Positions 6,582-10,135 of a stretch of DNA of 10,135 bases are shown one piece after another; within the stretch, counting starts at the first letter, position 1; each line of letters starts with the position of its first letter. The notes under the pieces are model-generated. The model saw only the letters and a program-made list of their open reading frames with translations. It searched no databases and was not told the origin of the DNA. A program made the translations under genes and the position numbers. This DNA comes from an uncultured Roseburia sp. Its GTDB lineage: Bacteria > Bacillota > Clostridia > Lachnospirales > Lachnospiraceae. Where the stretch lies: positions 1 through 10,135 of the forward strand of contig CAMSEJ010000058.1 of NCBI GenBank assembly GCA_947057405.1, in the 5' to 3' direction.

Positions 6582-7322
6582 ATGGGAAATTTTCACAAAC
6601 TGCTGGCGGTGGCGCAGATGAAATGGATCGGCATCACCAAAAATCCGGTCATTATGACCGGCCCCCTTTTCACGGTGGGAATGGTTTATGTCTATAAGAT
6701 AATCTACCAGATGGCGGTTGGCGGAAAGCTTACGCCGGGGATGATGACGCTGCTTTTAAATCTGGGGCTGACAATGAATGTCTGCGGAGACGGGTTTATG
6801 ATGGTTGGGACGGCAATTGCAGAGGAGAAGGAAAAGCATACCCTGCGGGTATTGATGACGTCGTCCGTTACGGGGATACAGTATTTTATCGGAAGTATCT
6901 TTTTCCCGTTTCTGATTACGGCGGGGATTAATTTTGCCGTCCTGCTGATCAGCGGGCTTCGGATGAGCGGGGAATTTGTTCCGGTATTTTTGTTTGTCAG
7001 CCTGACGGCTTCGCTGATTAGCTGTGTGATTGGCATGATTGTGGGAATCTGCGCCAAGAACCAGATGAGCGCAAGCCTGGTGGGCACGCCTTTGATGATG
7101 GTTTTTATGATGATTCCGCTTCTGGGGAGCCTGTCAGACGGGCTGAAACGGATTTCCGGCTTTTTATTTACCGGCGTTTTATCCGAACTGGCGGGAGCTT
7201 ATGCCGCGGAGGGCAGCTACACGCTGCAGCCGCTGGCTGTCGCGGTACTGGTCGGGGAGCTTGTGATCAGTGTGCTGGTATTTTTGATTCTGTACCGGAA
7301 AAACGGGTACGAGAAGGATTGA
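6582..7322 (+). CDS. ABC-2 type transporter permease subunit
   Basis: The 246-residue integral membrane protein has about six hydrophobic segments, the usual ABC-2 permease topology. The short amphipathic block AIAEEKEKHTLRVLMTSSV between the second and third segments is the characteristic coupling helix that contacts the ATPase. The last segment (LVGELVISVLVFLILYRK) ends in a basic cytoplasmic tail. ATG 6582 is chosen because AAAGGAG (6566-6572) lies nine bases upstream. The frame is open back to 6492, but that would add 30 residues overlapping the ATPase gene with no membrane or conserved character. It pairs with the ATPase just upstream. Nothing in the window names its substrate; absence of a two-component system or peptide gene nearby argues against a dedicated bacitracin-type module. 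Confidence 0.88.
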   Translation: MGNFHKLLAVAQMKWIGITKNPVIMTGPLFTVGMVYVYKIIYQMAVGGKLTPGMMTLLLNLGLTMNVCGDGFMMVGTAIAEEKEKHTLRVLMTSSVTGIQYFIGSIFFPFLITAGINFAVLLISGLRMSGEFVPVFLFVSLTASLISCVIGMIVGICAKNQMSASLVGTPLMMVFMMIPLLGSLSDGLKRISGFLFTGVLSELAGAYAAEGSYTLQPLAVAVLVGELVISVLVFLILYRKNGYEKD

Positions 7323-7326
7323 TGCG

Positions 7327-7369
7327 AATGGCTTTTTGTTTTTTCTTGACAATAAAGCGGAAAGCCATT
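7327..7369. repeat. Inverted repeat flanking the -35 box of recA promoter P1
   Basis: AATGGCTTT (7327-7335) is the exact inverse of AAAGCCATT (7361-7369), with two further G-U pairs inward. The 25 bases between the arms contain the TTGACA of P1, and the right arm reaches the first base of the -10 box. No T-tract follows, so it does not look like a terminator. It may be a protein-binding dyad. Confidence 0.5.
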
Positions 7370-7374
7370 ATACT
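7346..7374 (+). promoter_or_regulatory. recA promoter candidate P1
   Basis: TTGACA (7346-7351) is a perfect -35 box. After exactly 17 bases TATACT (7369-7374) matches the -10 box at five of six positions. Transcription would begin near 7381, about 160 bases before the recA ATG. It is the best vegetative-type promoter in the window. Confidence 0.8.
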
Positions 7375-7380
7375 GAAAGG

Positions 7381-7406
7381 CAGTTGAGTTCTCAACTGTC
7401 TTTTTT
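7381..7406 (+). terminator. Dyad plus T-tract at the P1 start site: attenuator, terminator or operator
   Basis: CAGTTGAG (7381-7388) and CTCAACTG (7391-7398) form a perfect dyad. As RNA it would make a seven-pair stem with a GTTC loop. TC and six T (7401-7406) follow. It begins at the predicted P1 start. It is also the only terminator-like element after the ABC permease gene. Which role it plays cannot be settled from sequence. Confidence 0.55.
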
Positions 7407-7449
7407 CATTTATCGAAGAGAATCCCAAATATTGAAACATTTTTTGATA

Positions 7450-7478
7450 TTGACTTTTAGGAGGAAATAGATTAATAT
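7450..7478 (+). promoter_or_regulatory. recA promoter candidate P2
   Basis: TTGACT (7450-7455) and TAATAT (7473-7478) are separated by 17 bases. This is a weaker but correctly spaced pair that would start transcription near 7485, downstream of the terminator-like dyad. An SOS-type box follows at 7492-7505, which makes the pair more credible. Confidence 0.5.
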
Positions 7479-7491
7479 TGGAACTAAGAAA

Positions 7492-7505
7492 CGAACATAA
7501 GTTTG
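7492..7505. promoter_or_regulatory. LexA/DinR-like SOS box in the recA leader
   Basis: CGAACATAAGTTTG matches 12 of 14 positions of the Gram-positive SOS consensus CGAACRNRYGTTYC, and 11 of 12 in the core GAACRNRYGTTY. It lies a few bases after the predicted P2 start and 36 bases before the recA ATG. LexA binding here would block P2, and could also act as a roadblock to P1 transcripts. Confidence 0.6.
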
Positions 7506-7540
7506 TATGTGAATTGGAATTGGAAAAGGAGACGGATAAG

Positions 7541-8683
7541 ATGGCTAAAGAAGACAGGAAAGCAGACAGGAGATCGGAGAAAAAGACCGGAGACAGGAAA
7601 GAGGACAAATTAAAAGCGCTGGAAGCCGCTGTTGCCCAGATTGAGAAGCAGTACGGGAAGGGCTCGATTATGAAACTGGGGGAATCCGCTAAGAATATGA
7701 ACGTAGATGCGGTTCCGACCGGGTGTTTGAGCCTGGATCTTGCGCTTGGAATCGGCGGGCTGCCGAAAGGGCGCGTTATTGAGATTTACGGACCGGAGTC
7801 AAGCGGTAAGACGACGGTGGCGCTGCATGTGGTAGCGGAGGTACAGAAGGCAGGGGGGATTGCGGGCTTTATTGATGCGGAGCATGCTCTGGATCCGGTT
7901 TATGCCAGGCACATCGGAGTCGATGTGGATAATTTGTACATTTCTCAGCCGGACTGCGGAGAGCAGGCGCTTGAGATTACGGAGACGATGGTGCGCTCCG
8001 GGGCAGTGGATATCGTAATTGTGGATTCGGTGGCGGCGCTTGTGCCGAAGGCGGAAATTGACGGCGATATGGGAGATTCCCATGTGGGGCTGCAGGCGAG
8101 GCTGATGTCCCAGGCGCTCCGGAAACTGACGTCGGTGATCAGCAAGTCGAACTGTATCGTGCTTTTTATCAACCAGCTTCGTGAGAAGGTCGGGGTTATG
8201 TTTGGCAACCCGGAGACGACGACCGGCGGGCGTGCGTTAAAGTTTTATTCGTCTGTGCGTCTGGATGTCAGAAGGATTGAATCTTTAAAACAGGCCGGGG
8301 AGGTAGTTGGGAACCGTACCCGGATTAAGGTTGTGAAGAATAAGGTGGCGCCGCCGTTTCGGGAGGCGGAGTTTGATATTATGTTCGGACAGGGGATTTC
8401 CCGGGAAGGAGATATCCTGGATCTGGCGGCAGACTGCGATGTGGTCAATAAATCCGGAGCGTGGTATGCGTATAAGGGAGATAAGATTGGACAGGGACGC
8501 GAGAATGCAAAGCAGTATCTAAAAGAGCGTCCTGAGGTACGTGATGAAATTGAAGAACAGGTTCGCGCCCACTTCCGGCTGAAGGAGTCTGAGGAGGAAG
8601 AAGCCGTTTCTTCGGAGGCTTCGGATACCGGAGGACAGCAGGCGGAAGAGACGGCGCAGGCAGATAAGGCAGCGGAAGCATAA
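7541..8683 (+). CDS. recA: RecA recombinase
   Basis: RecA forms ATP-dependent filaments on single-stranded DNA, drives strand exchange and triggers LexA self-cleavage. The 380-residue product has Walker A GPESSGKT (84-91), the FIDAEHALDP segment with catalytic Glu 114, Walker B VIVD (159-162), and the DNA-binding loop 2 region NQLREKVGVMFGNPETTTGG (211-230). The core is offset by 18 residues from Escherichia coli RecA because of a Lys/Arg/Asp/Glu-rich N-terminal extension (2-23). The tail is acidic (ESEEEEAVSSEASD and on), as in most RecA proteins, and somewhat long. ATG 7541 is chosen: AAAAGGAGA (7524-7532) lies eight bases upstream. The frame is open to a TTG at 7478, with AGGAGG (7459-7464) 13 bases before it, which would add 21 residues. 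recX follows with a one-base overlap. Confidence 0.97.
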   Translation: MAKEDRKADRRSEKKTGDRKEDKLKALEAAVAQIEKQYGKGSIMKLGESAKNMNVDAVPTGCLSLDLALGIGGLPKGRVIEIYGPESSGKTTVALHVVAEVQKAGGIAGFIDAEHALDPVYARHIGVDVDNLYISQPDCGEQALEITETMVRSGAVDIVIVDSVAALVPKAEIDGDMGDSHVGLQARLMSQALRKLTSVISKSNCIVLFINQLREKVGVMFGNPETTTGGRALKFYSSVRLDVRRIESLKQAGEVVGNRTRIKVVKNKVAPPFREAEFDIMFGQGISREGDILDLAADCDVVNKSGAWYAYKGDKIGQGRENAKQYLKERPEVRDEIEEQVRAHFRLKESEEEEAVSSEASDTGGQQAEETAQADKAAEA

Positions 8684-9300
8684 TGGGATACAGGATTACG
8701 GAATATCGGGTATCCGACAAGGGACGTGTTGAAATCTGCCTGGACGGACGGCGGCTCTGGCTGTACGCAAAAGAAGCCAGGCAGCTTTCGCTGGAAGCGG
8801 GAACGGAGCTGTCAAAGGAGCAGTATGAGCAGATACTCCATGAGGTAATCGGACGGCGCGCCGTAAAGCGCGCCATGCACCTGCTCGAACGGCAGGAGCG
8901 GACCGAGCGGCAGCTTCGGGAAAAGCTGGCGCAGAGCGATTATCCTGAGGAAGCGATTGAAGATGCCGTGTCCTATGTGAAGAAGTATCACTATCTGGAT
9001 GATACGCGGTATGCAGCAACATTTATCCGGTACCATCAGAATGATCGGAGCAGGCAGCGTTTGGAACAGGATCTGCTGCGCCGCGGTATACCGCGGGACG
9101 TGATTGCACAGAGCATGGAAGAAGAATTTTCGTCTGACGAAAAAGCGCAGATTCGCAGGCTGTTAGAGAAAAAGCATTTTCTGCCGGATACGGCAGATCC
9201 GGTCGAGACGCGTAAAATGTACGGATTTTTGATGCGGAGAGGATTTCGGAGTGCGGATATTGCATCGGTACTGCGTTCCGGCTTGGAGCCGGAAGCATAA
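8683..9300 (+). CDS. recX: RecX, regulator of RecA
   Basis: RecX binds in the groove of RecA filaments and limits their growth and activity. The 205-residue product is alpha-helical with three-helix repeats. Visible family features are YAKEARQLSLEAGTELS near the start, RAVKRAMHLLERQERTERQLREKLAQSDYPEEAIEDAVSYVKKYHYLDDTRYAATFIR in the first repeat, and the late MYGFLMRRGFRSADIASVL repeat. Its ATG (8683-8685) shares one base with the recA TAA stop, and GGAAG (8674-8678) serves as ribosome site, so it should be made by coupled translation from the recA transcript. In many clostridia rny (ribonuclease Y) follows recA or recX; here a TetR gene follows instead. The gene looks intact. Confidence 0.93.
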   Translation: MGYRITEYRVSDKGRVEICLDGRRLWLYAKEARQLSLEAGTELSKEQYEQILHEVIGRRAVKRAMHLLERQERTERQLREKLAQSDYPEEAIEDAVSYVKKYHYLDDTRYAATFIRYHQNDRSRQRLEQDLLRRGIPRDVIAQSMEEEFSSDEKAQIRRLLEKKHFLPDTADPVETRKMYGFLMRRGFRSADIASVLRSGLEPEA

Positions 9301-9304
9301 CCGG

Positions 9305-9348
9305 TGCATTGTAACCGTTCAGCCGTTCGGTATCACTGTTACAGTGCA
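9305..9348. repeat. Dyad region between recX and the TetR gene
   Basis: TGCATTGTAAC (9305-9315) pairs with GTTACAGTGCA (9338-9348) over 11 pairs with one wobble. Inside, ACCG (9314-9317) faces CGGT (9328-9331). The right side also contains the perfect palindrome CACTG-TTA-CAGTG (9334-9346). No T-tract follows, so a classical terminator for recX is unlikely. It ends 22 bases before the TetR -35 box. Confidence 0.5.
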
Positions 9349-9370
9349 TTCGAAGAATTGCAGAAATGCC

Positions 9371-9400
9371 TTGACAAACATACCACTGGTATGTTAAAAT
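9371..9400 (+). promoter_or_regulatory. Promoter of the TetR-family gene
   Basis: TTGACA (9371-9376) is a perfect -35 box and TAAAAT (9395-9400) is a -10 box after 18 bases. Transcription would start near 9407, about 33 bases before the ATG. The whole spacer is occupied by an operator-like palindrome. Confidence 0.8.
9377..9395. promoter_or_regulatory. TetR-type operator 1, between -35 and -10
   Basis: AACATACC-ACT-GGTATGTT is a perfect palindrome with eight-base arms and a three-base centre. It fills the spacer of the promoter, so a bound repressor would block RNA polymerase. Its position next to a TetR-family gene points to autorepression. Confidence 0.8.
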
Positions 9401-9417
9401 ACATACTAAAGGTATGT
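9401..9417. promoter_or_regulatory. TetR-type operator 2, at the transcription start
   Basis: ACATACTAAAGGTATGT repeats operator 1 with three changes in the 17-base core. Its six-base arms (ACATAC, GTATGT) are perfect. The two centres are 23 bases apart, about two helical turns, so two dimers could bind on nearly the same face of the DNA. Confidence 0.75.
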
Positions 9418-9439
9418 TTGAGAAGGTTGGTGAAGAACA

Positions 9440-10108
9440 ATGGCAAGGAATAAGCATCCGGAAGAAACCGTTCAGCTGATATTGGATGTTGCGTTTCGCT
9501 TATTTATGGAACAGGGGTATGAGCATACTTCCATTCAGGATATTATTAACCATTTAGGCGGTCTGAGCAAAGGCGCCATCTATCATCACTTTAAGTCAAA
9601 GGAAGAGATTCTGGTTGCCGTTACGGAACGGATGACGGCGGAATCGAACCAGATGCTTGCAGCCATTCGGGATCGTGCGGATCTTAACGGCAGGGAGAAG
9701 CTGAAAACGGTTTTCCGGGAATCCATCAACCGGTCGGTACAGAACGATATTTTTACGGTAGCTCCGGATTTTCATCATAATCCAAAGCTTTTGTTTGGTC
9801 TTTTGCACGATACCATTGAAGAAGCGGCGCCCAATTATATTTTACCGATTATCGAGCAGGGGATTTCTGACGGCTCTATCAAAACGGATTACCCGAAGCA
9901 GCTGGCGGAACTGATTTTACTTGCGGCAAATGTCTGGATGAACCCTATGATATTTGACAGCTCCGAGGAAGAATCTTACTGTAAGTTTATGATATTCAGT
10001 CAGATGCTGCAGGGTTTTGGACTGGATGTGATAGACAGCGGTCTGTTAGAACGGCTGCAGGAGCTGACATCAATTTACAACAGATCAAAGAACAGAAACC
10101 GGGAATAA
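9440..10108 (+). CDS. TetR/AcrR-family transcriptional regulator
   Basis: The 222-residue protein has the TetR N-terminal DNA-binding domain: a first helix VQLILDVAFRLFMEQGYEHT, then the helix-turn-helix SIQDIINHLGGLSKGAIYHHFKSKEEIL (31-58) with the invariant Tyr-His-His-Phe recognition end. The rest (about 65-210) is a helical ligand-binding and dimerisation domain of no recognised subfamily, so the ligand is unknown. Translation begins at ATG 9440; the ribosome site is modest (AGAAGG, 9421-9426, 13 bases away). Two operator palindromes cover its own promoter, so it very probably represses itself. No other gene in the window has these operators; further targets may lie downstream past the right edge. 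The ABC exporter upstream is not preceded by such a site. Confidence 0.92.
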   Translation: MARNKHPEETVQLILDVAFRLFMEQGYEHTSIQDIINHLGGLSKGAIYHHFKSKEEILVAVTERMTAESNQMLAAIRDRADLNGREKLKTVFRESINRSVQNDIFTVAPDFHHNPKLLFGLLHDTIEEAAPNYILPIIEQGISDGSIKTDYPKQLAELILLAANVWMNPMIFDSSEEESYCKFMIFSQMLQGFGLDVIDSGLLERLQELTSIYNRSKNRNRE

Positions 10109-10111
10109 AAT

Positions 10112-10133
10112 TCTGCCCTGTAATACGGGCAGA
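10112..10133 (+). terminator. Partial terminator-like hairpin at the right edge
   Basis: TCTGCCC (10112-10118) pairs with GGGCAGA (10127-10133) around an eight-base loop, four bases after the TetR stop codon and preceded by an A-rich stretch. A T-tract would be expected next, but the window ends two bases later. The last five bases (AGATC) may be adapter rather than genome, so the final stem pairs are uncertain. Confidence 0.45.
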
Positions 10134-10135
10134 TC

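Noticed and set aside
7429..7453. Direct repeat ATATTGA 18 bases apart in the recA leader
   Set aside because: Seven AT-rich bases occurring twice is expected by chance; the second copy is explained by the P2 -35 box.
8445..8876. Minus-strand open frame over the end of recA and start of recX
   Set aside because: It lies fully over two well-supported coupled genes and has low-complexity Pro/Ser composition.
9023..9457. Minus-strand open frame of 144 codons across the end of recX and the TetR promoter
   Set aside because: It is Cys/Ser/Pro-rich with no recognised motif, and it crosses a clear promoter and twin operators.
1..10135. CRISPR array, insertion sequence, tRNA, integrase or defence system
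   Set aside because: I found no regularly spaced repeats, transposase motifs, tRNA-like folds or defence-domain proteins on either strand.

Overview
The window reads as chromosomal DNA of a low-to-mid G+C Gram-positive anaerobe, most likely a member of the Lachnospiraceae or related Clostridia. The reasons are a run of housekeeping genes in Firmicutes order (rsmD-coaD near ylbJ, recA-recX), strong AGGAGG-type ribosome sites, TTGACA/TATAAT-type promoters, a YlbJ-family sporulation protein and a BaiN/HI0933-type flavoprotein. This placement is by inspection only. The first 46 bases are not genomic: they are the end of an Illumina P7 adapter, an 8-base index and the TruSeq Read 2 primer site, so this is the untrimmed end of a contig.

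Layout. 47-1307 (+): the 3' end of rsmD (16S rRNA m2G966 methyltransferase), overlapping coaD (coenzyme A synthesis), then an uncharacterised coiled-coil protein. 1278-2213 (-): a YlbJ-like sporulation membrane protein, convergent with and overlapping the coiled-coil gene by 30 bases, and divergent from the next gene across only 30 bases. 2244-5607 (+): pepD (M20C dipeptidase), a membrane-anchored M23 endopeptidase-like protein with a TTG start, and a BaiN/HI0933 flavoprotein, probably co-transcribed. A 14-bp hairpin with a T-tract (5651-5692) ends this unit and also holds the ribosome site of the next one. 5695-7322 (+): an ABC-2 type exporter, ATPase then permease. 7323-9300 (+): a complex recA leader with two promoter candidates, two dyads and a LexA/DinR-like box, then recA and recX overlapping by one base. 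9301-10135: a dyad-rich intergenic region and a TetR-family regulator whose promoter is occupied by two near-identical operator palindromes. A partial terminator-like hairpin is at the right edge.

How the genes fit together: most serve core metabolism and DNA repair. RecA catalyses strand exchange and RecX restrains it, and their leader suggests SOS control of one of two promoters. The ABC exporter and the TetR gene are the accessory elements. The TetR gene is probably autoregulated, and its other targets are not in this window. I see no tRNA, rRNA, insertion sequence, CRISPR array or recognisable new multi-gene system. The most interesting material is regulatory: the recA leader, the terminator/ribosome-site hairpin and the twin TetR operators. 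No stretch over 300 bases lacks a gene; the longest gaps are 7323-7540 and 9301-9439.
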